Source: Hydrogenophaga sp. (GTDB taxonomy: Bacteria > Pseudomonadota > Gammaproteobacteria > Burkholderiales > Burkholderiaceae_C). Taken from it: DNA of 64,000 nt. Every line of letters starts with the position of its first letter. Positions within the stretch are counted from its first letter, which is position 1. The translations under genes and the position numbers were made by a program. This document shows positions 56,499 through 64,000 of this stretch, in pieces. The notes beneath the pieces were generated by a model. The model did no database searches, was not told where the DNA came from, and was given only the letters and a program-made list of their open reading frames with translations. The stretch lies in NCBI GenBank assembly GCA_016790705.1, contig JAEUOT010000012.1:1-64000 (forward strand), read 5' to 3'.

Positions 56499-57050
56499 TC
56501 ATTGATCGCTTTCACTTTCAGGATCACCCGTGCTGAGTCGGATCCGCCCGATTCGGTTGACCGTGATTCGCTGAACAGTGCCGATGCGGGGAACAATCTC
56601 TAGCGTTGCCATGCCCGAGGCCATCATTCCGGTGGGGGTGAACACAAAGCGCTGAACGTTCGCATTTCCCTCGAATCGACGAATGCCGGAAGTGCCTTGT
56701 GATACGGCAACCATTTTGTCACTCGGGCCGTACTGGTTGTCGGCATCCAGGTCCTGGAACACCAGCCATCCCGATGTCCAAGACTTGACGCTGGATGGTG
56801 CACAGGACAATCCGTCGGTACTGCTGCACATCACAACCCGGTGAGACCAGTGAATGGCCTCGGACCTCGCGAGTGTGAGGTGGCCGGTGACTGTGCGTGT
56901 GACAAGGTCCCTTTGCCAGGAGGCCAGCAATGCGCTGAGCTGAGGAATCCCGAGTTGAAAAAGAATGGCCAGCAAGGCCGTGGCAACGATTAATTCGGCC
57001 AGCGAGTAGCCGCGAGCGCGGTGGCGCCCGGAGGAGCGAGGTTGATCCAT
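56499..57050 (-). CDS. GspH/FimT-type minor pilin, second copy
   Basis: A 183-residue prepilin with the site RARG/YSLAELIVATALLAILFQLGIPQL, Glu5 intact, and a GspH-like domain (RSEAIHWSHRVVMCSS). It is paralogous to the pilin that follows. It is the first gene of the minor pilin operon. Two GspH-type pilins in tandem are seen in some betaproteobacterial pil loci. Confidence 0.85.
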   Translation of the reverse strand: MDQPRSSGRHRARGYSLAELIVATALLAILFQLGIPQLSALLASWQRDLVTRTVTGHLTLARSEAIHWSHRVVMCSSTDGLSCAPSSVKSWTSGWLVFQDLDADNQYGPSDKMVAVSQGTSGIRRFEGNANVQRFVFTPTGMMASGMATLEIVPRIGTVQRITVNRIGRIRLSTGDPESESDQ

Positions 57051-57129
57051 CCCTGAATCCTTTGGTATTGCTTTGGATTCATTATTGGGGCAGGTGACGG
57101 ATGATGGCGACCCGGTATGGCGCGTTTTG

Positions 57130-57145
57130 TCCTCACAATTGAGGA
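57130..57145. promoter_or_regulatory. Inverted repeat before the minor pilin operon
   Basis: Arms TCCTCA (57130-57135) and TGAGGA (57140-57145) flank CAAT. It lies 80 bp upstream of the first pilin start, in the 129-bp gap after nrdR. There is no T run on the nrdR side, so a terminator is unlikely; an operator for the pilin operon is possible. The site is short. Confidence 0.3.
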
Positions 57146-57179
57146 TAAAAGTCTGTGAAGCCTGTTCGCGCGACCGCGA

Positions 57180-57629
57180 CTATTTCCGGACTTCGTCCAC
57201 CAAGGCTCTGAATTCGTCGATGTCTTCGAAGCTTCTGTAGACGCTGGCGAAACGGATGTACGCCACCTTGTCGAGCTTCTTGAGCTCGCGCATGACCATC
57301 TCGCCCAGCTTGGTCGAGGCGACTTCGCGGCTACCCAGGTTGAGCAGTTTCTCCTCGATGCGCTCGATCGCGGCATCGACCTGCTCGGTGCTGACCGGTC
57401 GCTTGCGCAGGGCCAGGGTGAACGAGGCGCGGAGCTTGGCCGGCACGTAGTCCACGCGCCGGCCGTCCTTCTTCACCACGGCCGGGAAGCTGACTTCCGG
57501 CCGCTCGTAGGTGGTGAAACGTTTTTCGCAGTGACCGCACTGCCGGCGGCGGCGGATGAAGTCCGCGTCCTCGGAAACCCGGGTCTCCACGACCTGGGTT
57601 TCCAGATGACCGCAGAAAGGACACTTCAT
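57180..57629 (-). CDS. nrdR: Transcriptional repressor NrdR
   Basis: A 149-residue regulator of ribonucleotide reductase genes. The N-terminal zinc ribbon has cysteine pairs CPFC and CGHC, followed by the ATP-cone domain ([11 protein letters not shown]). Length and motifs match the family. It lies 19 bp downstream of glyA, as in many proteobacteria, and probably is co-transcribed with it. Confidence 0.97.
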   Translation of the reverse strand: MKCPFCGHLETQVVETRVSEDADFIRRRRQCGHCEKRFTTYERPEVSFPAVVKKDGRRVDYVPAKLRASFTLALRKRPVSTEQVDAAIERIEEKLLNLGSREVASTKLGEMVMRELKKLDKVAYIRFASVYRSFEDIDEFRALVDEVRK

Positions 57630-57648
57630 CGCGCGGCGCCGCAGGAAC

Positions 57649-58893
57649 TCACTTGTAGACCGGGAAGCGCGCGGTCAGGGCGTTGACCTTGGCGCGCACC
57701 GCCTCGATGTTGGCCGGGTCGCGCGGGTTGTCCAGCACGTCGGCGATCAGGTTGGCGGTGATGCGGGCTTCTTCGTCCTTGAAGCCGCGGGTCGTCATGG
57801 CCGGGGTGCCGATACGCACGCCGCTGGTGACCATCGGCTTTTCCGGGTCGTTCGGGATGGCGTTCTTGTTGATGGTCATGTGGGCGCTGCCCAGCACGGC
57901 CTCGGCTTCCTTGCCGGTGATGCCCTTGGCACGCAGGTCGACCAGCATGACGTGGCTTTCGGTGCGGCCGCTCACGATGCGCAGGCCGCGCTGGGTCAGG
58001 GTCTCGGCCACGATCTGGGCGTTCTTGACCACCTGTTGCTGGTAGGTCTTGAATTCGGGTGTCAGCGCTTCCTTGAAGGCCACGGCCTTGGCCGCGATGA
58101 CGTGCATCAGCGGACCGCCCTGCAGGCCGGGGAAGATGGCGCTGTTGATGGCCTTCTCGTGCTCGGCCTTCATCAGGATGATGCCGCCGCGCGGGCCACG
58201 CAGGCTCTTGTGGGTGGTCGAGGTCACCACGTCGGCGAACGGCACCGGGTTGGGATAGACGCCGGCGGCGATCAGGCCGGCGTAGTGGGCCATGTCGACC
58301 ATGAAGATGGCGCCGATTTCCTTGGCGATCTTGGCGAAACGCTCGAAATCGATGCGCAGGCTGTAGGCGGAGGCGCCGGCCACGATCAGCTTGGGCTTGT
58401 GCTCGCGCGCCTTGGCTTCCATGGCGTCGTAGTCGATGGCTTCGTTCTTGTCGAGGCCGTAGCTGACCACGTTGAACCACTTGCCCGACATGTTCAGCGG
58501 CATGCCGTGGGTCAGGTGGCCGCCTTCGGCCAGGCTCATGCCCATGATGGTGTCACCGGGCTTGAGGAAGGCCAGAAACACAGCCTCGTTGGCGGAGGCG
58601 CCACAGTGCGGCTGCACGTTGGCGGCGTCGGCGCCGAAGAGTTGCTTGACCCGGTCGATGGCCAGCTGCTCAGCCACATCGACGTATTCGCAGCCGCCGT
58701 AGTAGCGCTTGCCAGGGTAACCCTCGGCGTACTTGTTGGTCAGCTGCGTGCCCTGGGCGGCCATCACGGCCGGGCTGGCGTAGTTCTCGCTGGCGATCAG
58801 CTCGATGTGGTGTTCCTGGCGGGCGTTCTCGGCCTGGATGGCAGCGAACAGCTCGGGGTCGGTTTGTTCAATGAGGATGTTGCGGTCGTACAT
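57649..58893 (-). CDS. glyA: Serine hydroxymethyltransferase
   Basis: A 414-residue PLP enzyme that interconverts serine and glycine and makes 5,10-methylene-tetrahydrofolate. The PLP lysine is Lys229 in [14 protein letters not shown], the same number as in E. coli. The start at 58893 ([10 protein letters not shown]) is the family start. It is preceded by a 251-bp non-coding leader. Confidence 0.98.
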   Translation of the reverse strand: MYDRNILIEQTDPELFAAIQAENARQEHHIELIASENYASPAVMAAQGTQLTNKYAEGYPGKRYYGGCEYVDVAEQLAIDRVKQLFGADAANVQPHCGASANEAVFLAFLKPGDTIMGMSLAEGGHLTHGMPLNMSGKWFNVVSYGLDKNEAIDYDAMEAKAREHKPKLIVAGASAYSLRIDFERFAKIAKEIGAIFMVDMAHYAGLIAAGVYPNPVPFADVVTSTTHKSLRGPRGGIILMKAEHEKAINSAIFPGLQGGPLMHVIAAKAVAFKEALTPEFKTYQQQVVKNAQIVAETLTQRGLRIVSGRTESHVMLVDLRAKGITGKEAEAVLGSAHMTINKNAIPNDPEKPMVTSGVRIGTPAMTTRGFKDEEARITANLIADVLDNPRDPANIEAVRAKVNALTARFPVYK

Positions 58894-59144
58894 GGTTTGG
58901 CAGTCTCGGGGTGGACTCTGGGGAAAGGGACCCCACGCATTCCGGCGGAACGGCAGGGACTGCCCAGGCGAACGGCTGAACACCCGGCAAGCGGGTGGTG
59001 CGCTTCCCAGTGGTTGTCCCGCTCGCGGGGAGCGGGGGGCCACGTCAGCGCCGACGGCAGGTGGTCTGCCGCGCGCCTATCGCCAGTTGCGCACCCCGTT
59101 AGTTTATCCGAGGCAAGTCGGCCCGGTGCCGGCGGGGCATCCCG
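58894..59144 (-). promoter_or_regulatory. Long leader/promoter region of glyA
   Basis: 251 bp without a gene upstream of glyA. It is GC-rich and contains small stem-loops, e.g. CCCGCTC pairing with GAGCGGG over a short GC loop (near 59020-59040) and ACCCG/CGGGT around 58983-58998. It does not match the glycine, SAM, SAH or THF riboswitch consensus by eye. An AT-rich patch TAGTTTATCC (59100-59109) may hold the -10 region. Function beyond promoter/leader is not clear. Confidence 0.35.
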
Positions 59145-60062
59145 TCAGGAGGTGATGAGATCGCTGGCCTTCGGTTCGGTCACCGAGGGTGTCGTGGCCG
59201 GCAACTCCTCGCCGGATTGCAGGAGGCCTGTCCGCGTGGCTGTTTCCGGTGTCGGAGCGGATGGGGCCACCACGGAAGTGGCTGCAAAGTCGGGGAACGA
59301 GGTCGGCATGGGCTTGCCCAGCGCCACGCTCTGGATGCGCATGTGTTCGCTCATCACCTTGTTGATGTAGTCCCCGCCATCGGTCGTCACGGCGCCGACG
59401 TAGAGGCGCAAACCGCCTTCCGTGGACCCCGCCTGCTTGATGCAGTCTTGCAAGACCTTGACGCCGACCCTCAGGTTGCTCACGGGATCAAAGGCGGCAT
59501 CCATGCCACCGAAATCGGCGTACTTGTCCGAATGGGCGCGCGTCAGCACCTGCATGAGGCCCTGTGCGCCGACAGGACTTTGGGCATAGGGATTGAAGCG
59601 GGACTCGATGGCCATGACCGCCAATATCAGGGTTGGGTCAAGGCGGGCTTTCTCTCCGATCGCGAAGGCCTCTGCCACCAGCTTGGCCAGCGGCTCCTGG
59701 GCCACCCGGTAGCGGCGGCTGAGCCATTGGGTGACCGCTGCCTGCTGCTTGGGCAGGATCGTGGCTGGCGCGCCCGAGGTTGCACCGGGAAGGTCCGTCC
59801 GGATGTCGCTGTCGTCGCTGGCGAGCTCGACGTCATGCCGTTCGAGCAACCAGCCGAGCAGTCGCTGCTCTGCACTCAGGCGCAAATCGGCGCGTGCGGC
59901 AAGGGTCAGCGCCAATGCGGCCAGGCCAACGCCCAGCAGGGCCATGCCGTTGTGGGTGAAGGCTACAAATCCGCGATAGGCATCCGACATGGCGGTGCGA
60001 AGCGCGTGCGTTCTGGCAACGTCGAGGTTGCTCTTGTGATTGTCCGAGGAAGGGCTGGTCAT
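59145..60062 (-). CDS. Lytic transglycosylase (SLT domain), membrane anchored
   Basis: A 305-residue protein with a membrane helix at about 37-56, a linker, and an SLT domain whose catalytic glutamate is Glu153 in AIESRFNPYAQSPVGAQGLMQV. It cleaves peptidoglycan glycan strands in the periplasm. The C-terminal 45 residues are Pro/Thr/Ser-rich and look disordered. A strong AAGGAGCG ribosome site precedes the ATG at 60062. A 680-bp non-coding region lies upstream. Confidence 0.9.
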   Translation of the reverse strand: MTSPSSDNHKSNLDVARTHALRTAMSDAYRGFVAFTHNGMALLGVGLAALALTLAARADLRLSAEQRLLGWLLERHDVELASDDSDIRTDLPGATSGAPATILPKQQAAVTQWLSRRYRVAQEPLAKLVAEAFAIGEKARLDPTLILAVMAIESRFNPYAQSPVGAQGLMQVLTRAHSDKYADFGGMDAAFDPVSNLRVGVKVLQDCIKQAGSTEGGLRLYVGAVTTDGGDYINKVMSEHMRIQSVALGKPMPTSFPDFAATSVVAPSAPTPETATRTGLLQSGEELPATTPSVTEPKASDLITS

Positions 60063-60245
60063 GTTGTCGCTCCTTGCAGGGCTGTGCCGACCTTGTGGGC
60101 GGCGTTCAGCGGTTTGGGGGGCGCCATCTATGGCGGTGGTCGCAGGCGGGGCTCGGTATTGCCGGCGACGGTTCGGGTATTCCCTAGGCGGGAAGCGGGC
60201 GAATCGTATGTGGATGTTAATTTCCAGTCAATATTTTAAACACCG

Positions 60246-60270
60246 TTTTATATAAATTATTTATATAAAA
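60246..60270. repeat. Perfect 25-bp AT-only palindrome with one GC-free centre
   Basis: Arms TTTTATATAAAT (60246-60257) and ATTTATATAAAA (60259-60270) are exact reverse complements around a single T at 60258. It is by far the most AT-rich patch in the window. It could be an operator or a promoter-melting/nucleoid-protein site (H-NS or IHF-like proteins prefer such DNA). It lies between the divergent transglycosylase gene and the structured RNA candidate. Confidence 0.8.
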
Positions 60271-60374
60271 GGCTGGTTTTTGGGCCTTTATTCATGCGAT
60301 CGCTAGCACGCAGTTCAGGCACTTCGAGCCTTTGCGAGGGTCAGAAGTCCGGGCGACCGCCGGTCGTACCGATC

Positions 60375-60396
60375 ACCGGTCTTGATCCGGTTTTTT
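60375..60396 (+). terminator. Terminator-like hairpin with T6 tail
   Basis: ACCGG (60375-60379) pairs with CCGGT (60387-60391) over a seven-base loop, and the last T of the stem starts a run of six T (60391-60396). Stem is short but GC-rich. No plus-strand gene ends upstream, so it would end a short RNA begun in the AT-rich block. Confidence 0.45.
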
Positions 60397-60401
60397 GAAA
60401 G

Positions 60402-60642
60402 TCCGTGTAACTGGCGGCCGTGCATCTTGAAAGACACGGAGCGCAGGAGTACGCTTCAGGCGCTGGTTGTGATGACCAGTGCCTGCCGGCTACAAGGTTC
60501 AGCCAAGTGGTCGGCCCCCTCGGGAGCAATCTCTTGCTCCCCGGGCGCGGGGACATCGCTCTCCCCGCGTCCAACCCGACGGCAAGTGCCTTGTTGCCCG
60601 CCGTCAACCCCGGCAGACTGGTTCTGCCGGGGTTTCTTCTTT
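60402..60642 (+). ncRNA. Candidate structured small RNA ending at a strong terminator
   Basis: A run of consecutive hairpins on the plus strand: TCCGTGT/ACACGGA (60402-60408 with 60434-60440); an 11-bp stem with one G-U pair at 60457-60485; an 8-bp stem GGGAGCAA/TTGCTCCC at 60522-60541; an 8-bp stem CGCGGGGA/TCCCCGCG at 60546-60569; GACGGC/GCCGTC at 60578-60605; then the terminator at 60606-60634. No tmRNA, SRP RNA, RNase P or 6S RNA signature is recognised. The 5' end is not determined. A cis-acting leader with attenuator for the DUF349 gene is the main alternative. Confidence 0.5.
60606..60642 (+). terminator. Strong Rho-independent terminator
   Basis: Arms AACCCCGGCAGA (60606-60617) and TCTGCCGGGGTT (60623-60634) form a perfect 12-bp stem with a five-base loop, followed by TCTTCTTT. 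No coding sequence ends upstream on this strand, so it must serve a non-coding transcript or act as an attenuator before the DUF349 gene 104 bp downstream. Confidence 0.85.
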
Positions 60643-60745
60643 ATGGCGCGCGTCTTCGCGCGGCGAGGGACGGTTCCCCGGCGACAATAAGGTTCTGGCT
60701 GGCTCGGAACTCCTTCGCGGGCTTGCTGTTGTTACTCCATCTGTC

Positions 60746-63424
60746 ATGTCGCTTTTTTCTCTGCGCAAATCCACCCCTTCTTCCCCTGTGTCCGATAGCT
60801 CTGGTGCCGCGGCTGCTGGCGCCCGGCCTGGCACCACCGCGTCGGCACCGCATCCGCTGGATGCGGTCACGCTTGGCGCTTTTTCGGCGCCGACTTCCGG
60901 TGAGCGTGCTGCCAAGCTGCGGGCCTGGTTGCAGACCGAGCCGAGTCCGGAACTGATGAACGAGGTCTACAAGGAGCTGTCGCAGCGCGACAGAGGGGCG
61001 GCCAAGCCGCTCAAGGAAAAGCTCGACGAGGTCCGTCGCCAGAAGGCGCAGGAACATATCGGCATCGAATGGGCGCAAAAGGCGCAGGCACTGATCGGCC
61101 AGTCGCGCATGAATCTGGCCGATGCGCTGGCCTGGCAGCGAGACGCTGCTCGGGCGGGCGCTCCGCTGTCCCGTGAGCCGCTGGCCGGGTTGAAGCTGGC
61201 ACTGGCTGATCGGGTCAAGGCCATCGAAGACCTGCAGGACCGGGTGCAGATCAAGCGCGAATCCGCCGTGCTGATGGCGCAGCGCATCGAGGTCTTGTCC
61301 ACCAAGTCCTGGCGCGAAGCCCAGTCGAGTGCGGAGGCACTGCGCGCGGACGTCGGTCTGTGGCAGCAGGAGGCGACCGCCCTGATGGAGGATGCTCAGT
61401 GGGCGAGTGTCGAGCCCAAGTTCCCGCCCATGCTGGATGCCTCGCGTCAACAACTGCAACTGGTGTGGGACGCGTTTGAGGCGGCGCTGGGTCTGGCGGT
61501 GGCGGCGGACGCCGATCCGCAGGCACCGCTGCCGGCAGTGCCTGTCTGGGCCGACGAGTTGCGCGTGGCCCGTGGCGAGCCGGCCGAAGCCGCTGCCAGC
61601 CAGGACGCGCAGGCCCAGAAGGAGCGCCGCGAGAAGGCCCAGGCCGATCTGGAGCGGGCCCTGTCTGCGCTGGAGAGCGAGGTCGCGCAGGGTCATGGCA
61701 AAGCGGCGCCCAAGGCGGCGGCGGATGTGCGTGCGCTGCTGAAGTCCCAAGGCCGTCTGCTCGGGCCTGAACTGGAGGCCCGCGCTCACGCGGTTCTGGC
61801 CCAGGCGGGGGAGCTGGAGGACTGGCAGCGGTGGCGTGCGGACCAACTGCGCGAAGAGCTGGTCAAGAAGGCTGAAGCCCTGCTGGCGCCGCCGGAAGGG
61901 CAGCGCCTGGGTGGGCGCAAGCTGCAGGAAACACTTCGCACCCTGCGAGAACAATGGAAGACCACCGATCAGGGCGGTCCAGCCAACCATGCGCTCTGGA
62001 AGCGCTTCGACGAGGCGTGTACCCAGGCCCACAAGTTGGTGGAGGCCTGGTTGCTGCAGGTGCGCCAGCAGGCGGAAACCCACAAGGCCCAGCGCGTGGC
62101 GCTGATTGCCGAGTTGCGCGCCTGGACGGAGATCCATGCGGGCCAGACCGACTGGAAGGCGCAGATCCGGGACCTGCACAACTTCTCCGAGCGCTGGCGC
62201 GAGGCCGGGCACCTGGGCGAGAAAGCCTTTGCCGAGCTTCAGCCGCAGTGGAAGGAGGCCATGCACGCTGCGCACGCCGCGCTTGAAGGGGCTCAGTCCG
62301 ACAGCATCGCCCGCCGGCGCCAGATGATCGAAGAGGCGGAAACGCTGGGAGCCAGCCCGGTGCTGCGGATTGATGCCGTCAAGGCATTGCAGCAGCGCTG
62401 GCAGGCGGAAGCCCATGCAGTGCCTCTGGAGCGCAAGCAGGAACAGAAACTCTGGGAGGCGTTCCGTCAGCCGATCGACGCAGCGTTCCAGCGCAAGAGC
62501 CACGAGCGTGAGAAGGCGTCAGCGGCGCTGAATGCGCACGATCAGCGTGTGCTCGATGCAGCCAGGGCGCTGGAGGCGGCCAGTGCCGCCGGCGACGCAC
62601 AGAAGATCCGTCAGGCTCAGGAAGCGCTGGAGCAGGCGATGCGGGGCCAGGCGCCAACGGCGTCCGCTGCCGAGCCGGCCGCAGGACCTGCAGCGACTGA
62701 AGCCATCGAGGAAAACTCTGCGTCTGAAGTCGCGGAACAACAGCCCGAAGGCGCAGTGCAGCCGACACCGACGCAGACACCCGCCCGCAAGCTGGTGGCG
62801 ATGCGGGGGGATGACCGGCCCGGCATGAAAAAGGCCGAGCCGGCAGGGCGAGATGACCGTCGGGGTCCTGGTGGACGGGACGCAAGAGGCGGTCGCGACG
62901 CAGGGCGTGGCGCTCGCGAGGGCTGGAGCGATGCCCGTCCTGGCCGGGAACCCCGCGGTCCTGCCACGCCTCGTCTGGGCGACGCCGCGTTCCGAGCCCA
63001 GCGTCAGGCGATCGAGCATGCCGAAGCGGCGCTTCGCAAGCTGGCCGCGCAGGCGCACGGCGAGGTGCTCACACAGCTCATCGACGCGTGGGAAAACCGT
63101 GATCCGGCGAAGGTGCCTGCGGCTCAGGCGTTGGGCCGGGTGGGCGCGCCTGTCCGGGCCGCCTGGGTCCAGGCCATCGGTGCCGCGCCCAAGGCCATGT
63201 CGCCCGAGGCGCTGCTGCGGCTGGAAATGGCGGCCGAGGTGCCGACGCCCGCAGATCAGGTGGATGCACGTCGCTTGCTGCAACTGCAGCTGCTGACGCG
63301 TCGTCACGACGCGCCGCCCGCAGACACCTGGGGCAAGGACCTGGCGGATGTGTTCGGCAGCAGCCACGAAGCGGGCGCCGCCCGTCGGGTGCAGAACGTG
63401 CTGAAGGTTCTGCTGCGTCGCTGA
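60746..63424 (+). CDS. DUF349 domain protein, coiled-coil rich
   Basis: An 892-residue protein rich in Ala, Gln, Glu and Arg with several DUF349 repeats (W-x-E-A-F/W-type helices such as LWKRFDEACTQAHKLVEAW and LWEAFRQPIDAAFQRKS). DUF349 proteins are poorly known; some are linked to DNA repair or stress. A low-complexity Arg/Gly/Asp-rich linker lies near 695-745 before a final helical domain. The ATG at 60746 (SLFSLRK) is the start; the frame upstream crosses the terminator and is not coding. It ends seven bases before the convergent MtfA-like gene. Confidence 0.82.
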   Translation: MSLFSLRKSTPSSPVSDSSGAAAAGARPGTTASAPHPLDAVTLGAFSAPTSGERAAKLRAWLQTEPSPELMNEVYKELSQRDRGAAKPLKEKLDEVRRQKAQEHIGIEWAQKAQALIGQSRMNLADALAWQRDAARAGAPLSREPLAGLKLALADRVKAIEDLQDRVQIKRESAVLMAQRIEVLSTKSWREAQSSAEALRADVGLWQQEATALMEDAQWASVEPKFPPMLDASRQQLQLVWDAFEAALGLAVAADADPQAPLPAVPVWADELRVARGEPAEAAASQDAQAQKERREKAQADLERALSALESEVAQGHGKAAPKAAADVRALLKSQGRLLGPELEARAHAVLAQAGELEDWQRWRADQLREELVKKAEALLAPPEGQRLGGRKLQETLRTLREQWKTTDQGGPANHALWKRFDEACTQAHKLVEAWLLQVRQQAETHKAQRVALIAELRAWTEIHAGQTDWKAQIRDLHNFSERWREAGHLGEKAFAELQPQWKEAMHAAHAALEGAQSDSIARRRQMIEEAETLGASPVLRIDAVKALQQRWQAEAHAVPLERKQEQKLWEAFRQPIDAAFQRKSHEREKASAALNAHDQRVLDAARALEAASAAGDAQKIRQAQEALEQAMRGQAPTASAAEPAAGPAATEAIEENSASEVAEQQPEGAVQPTPTQTPARKLVAMRGDDRPGMKKAEPAGRDDRRGPGGRDARGGRDAGRGAREGWSDARPGREPRGPATPRLGDAAFRAQRQAIEHAEAALRKLAAQAHGEVLTQLIDAWENRDPAKVPAAQALGRVGAPVRAAWVQAIGAAPKAMSPEALLRLEMAAEVPTPADQVDARRLLQLQLLTRRHDAPPADTWGKDLADVFGSSHEAGAARRVQNVLKVLLRR

Positions 63425-63431
63425 TTCGCGC

Positions 63432-64000
63432 TCAGTGATCGGGGCGGAAGAAGCCGTCGTACAGCGCCAGCAGTTCGGGAAACTCGCTGGCGAAGCGTCC
63501 GCGATGGACGAAATAGGCCTCGCAGCTCACGGAAAAGAACTCGGCCGGGTGGCTGGCGCCATAGGCGTCCAGCCAGGGAGGCTCGCCGCCGAAGCGTTCG
63601 GCGAGTGAGACGGCTTCGCGAAACCGTTCGTAGGCGGCAGTCATCGTGTTGCGCCAATGTTCCTGCGCGGCGCGGACGGTGGGCTTGCCCCACAGCGCCA
63701 CCGTCAGGGCCGGCGCGCCATCCGCTTCCCGGTCGCTGTGCATGCCACGCATGTCGATCTTGTGGGCGAACTCGTGGATGACGAGGTTGTGACCCCGCTC
63801 TGCGGTAAAAGGCGCCGCTGCCACCTCTTCCCAACTGAGCATCACCGGACCGCGATTCATCGCCTCTCCGGCCAGGACCTCGTCGTATTGATGGACCACC
63901 CCGATCGCGTCGGGGCGGCTGCGTCTGGCCACCGCCGCTCCGGGCTGGACCACGATGCCGACGAAGTCGTCGTACCAGTCGAGCACCTGGGTGCCGTGGG
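63432..64000 (-). CDS. MtfA-like zinc-dependent peptidase, 5' end cut by window edge
   Basis: The C-terminal 189 residues of an M90/MtfA-family protein; the frame is open to the window edge, so the N-terminus is missing. The zinc site HEFAHK with the following IDMRG is typical of MtfA, together with VMLSWEEV and the Glu in HPAEFFSV. In E. coli MtfA is a peptidase that binds the repressor Mlc and affects glucose uptake; the role here is unknown. Confidence 0.9.
   Translation of the reverse strand, partial: HGTQVLDWYDDFVGIVVQPGAAVARRSRPDAIGVVHQYDEVLAGEAMNRGPVMLSWEEVAAAPFTAERGHNLVIHEFAHKIDMRGMHSDREADGAPALTVALWGKPTVRAAQEHWRNTMTAAYERFREAVSLAERFGGEPPWLDAYGASHPAEFFSVSCEAYFVHRGRFASEFPELLALYDGFFRPDH

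Larger units (their letters stand above)
60063..60745. other. 683-bp non-coding stretch with palindrome and hairpins
   Basis: No credible gene is found here. It holds, from left to right: a leader for the transglycosylase gene (minus strand), an AT-rich block at about 60210-60290 that contains a perfect 25-bp palindrome, a terminator-like hairpin ending at 60396, a series of hairpins from 60402 to 60605, a strong terminator ending about 60642, a GC hairpin near 60645-60665 and the leader of the DUF349 gene. The pattern is that of one or two small RNA genes or a structured leader. Confidence 0.6.

Noticed and set aside
60343-60354. GAAGTCCGGGC-like string resembling the conserved GAAAGTCCGGGC of RNase P RNA
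   Set aside because: The surrounding conserved RNase P blocks and the needed length are absent; a chance match.
60402-60642. Identity as tmRNA, 6S RNA or SRP RNA
   Set aside because: No tag-peptide frame, no CCA-ended acceptor with TTCGA loop, no GGAAGGAAGCAG-type SRP loop and no single long 6S-type hairpin with central bubble were found.
60479-60745. N-terminal extension of the DUF349 gene
   Set aside because: The frame is open but crosses the hairpins and the strong terminator and has no protein-like composition; the ATG at 60746 is the start.

Overview
The window is about 64 kb of GC-rich chromosomal DNA from a betaproteobacterium, most likely order Burkholderiales. The main clues are the gene order ribD-ribE-ribH-nusB-aminotransferase, the ybgC-tolQRA block, the type IVa minor pilin/PilY1 operon, the neighbouring glyA and nrdR, and strong G/C bias at third codon positions. 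No rRNA, tRNA, CRISPR array or insertion sequence was found. Both end genes are cut: alaS at the left edge and an MtfA-like peptidase at the right edge.

Layout. (1) 1-10741: housekeeping and small metabolic genes: alaS, an RluA-type pseudouridine synthase, a small lipoprotein, trmB, gluQRS, an FAD oxidoreductase, a LysR regulator divergent from pirin with a perfect palindrome between them, a WrbA-like flavoprotein, a DUF599 membrane protein and a PAP2 phosphatase. (2) 10902-23373, plus strand: the first half of an aryl-polyene (APE)-type pigment cluster, tightly overlapped. It holds two ACPs, KS, AMP-ligase, two hotdog dehydratases, LpxL-like and LolA-like proteins, an MMPL exporter, an alpha/beta hydrolase, a polysaccharide deacetylase, a KS/chain-length-factor (CLF) pair and a ketoreductase, then a secreted protein. 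(3) 23392-25706, minus strand: a two-gene island of visibly lower GC, a DUF2235/Tle1-like lipase with an XVIPCD-like C-terminus and a cognate lipoprotein, read as an antibacterial effector/immunity pair. (4) 25909-35314, minus strand: the second half of the pigment cluster: a second KS/CLF pair, two flavin-dependent halogenases, MipA/OmpV porin-like protein, PlsC acyltransferase, GT2 glycosyltransferase, methyltransferase and a cation/proton antiporter. A COG4648-like membrane protein lies divergently at 35424. (5) 36114-42018: dnaE and a CHASE4-type hybrid histidine kinase. (6) 42054-57050, minus strand: a nearly gap-free gene train, read 5' to 3' as two GspH-type pilins, pilV, pilW, pilX, pilY1, pilE, ribD, ribE, ribH, nusB, aminotransferase, ybgC, tolQ, tolR, tolA. 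(7) 57180-64000: nrdR, glyA, a lytic transglycosylase, a 680-bp non-coding stretch with a perfect AT palindrome, two terminator-like hairpins and a run of hairpins that looks like a small RNA, a DUF349 protein and the partial MtfA-like gene.

How the genes work together. The pigment genes encode a type II polyketide-like line. The ligase would load an aryl acid on an ACP. The KS/CLF pairs, ketoreductase and two dehydratases would extend a conjugated polyene. The halogenases and methyltransferase would decorate it. The acyltransferases and glycosyltransferase would attach it to a lipid or sugar carrier. The LolA-like, MMPL and MipA proteins would carry it to the outer membrane. Two halogenases and duplicated KS/CLF pairs point to a halogenated, xanthomonadin-like product. 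No enzyme making the aryl starter is present in the window, so it must be supplied from elsewhere.
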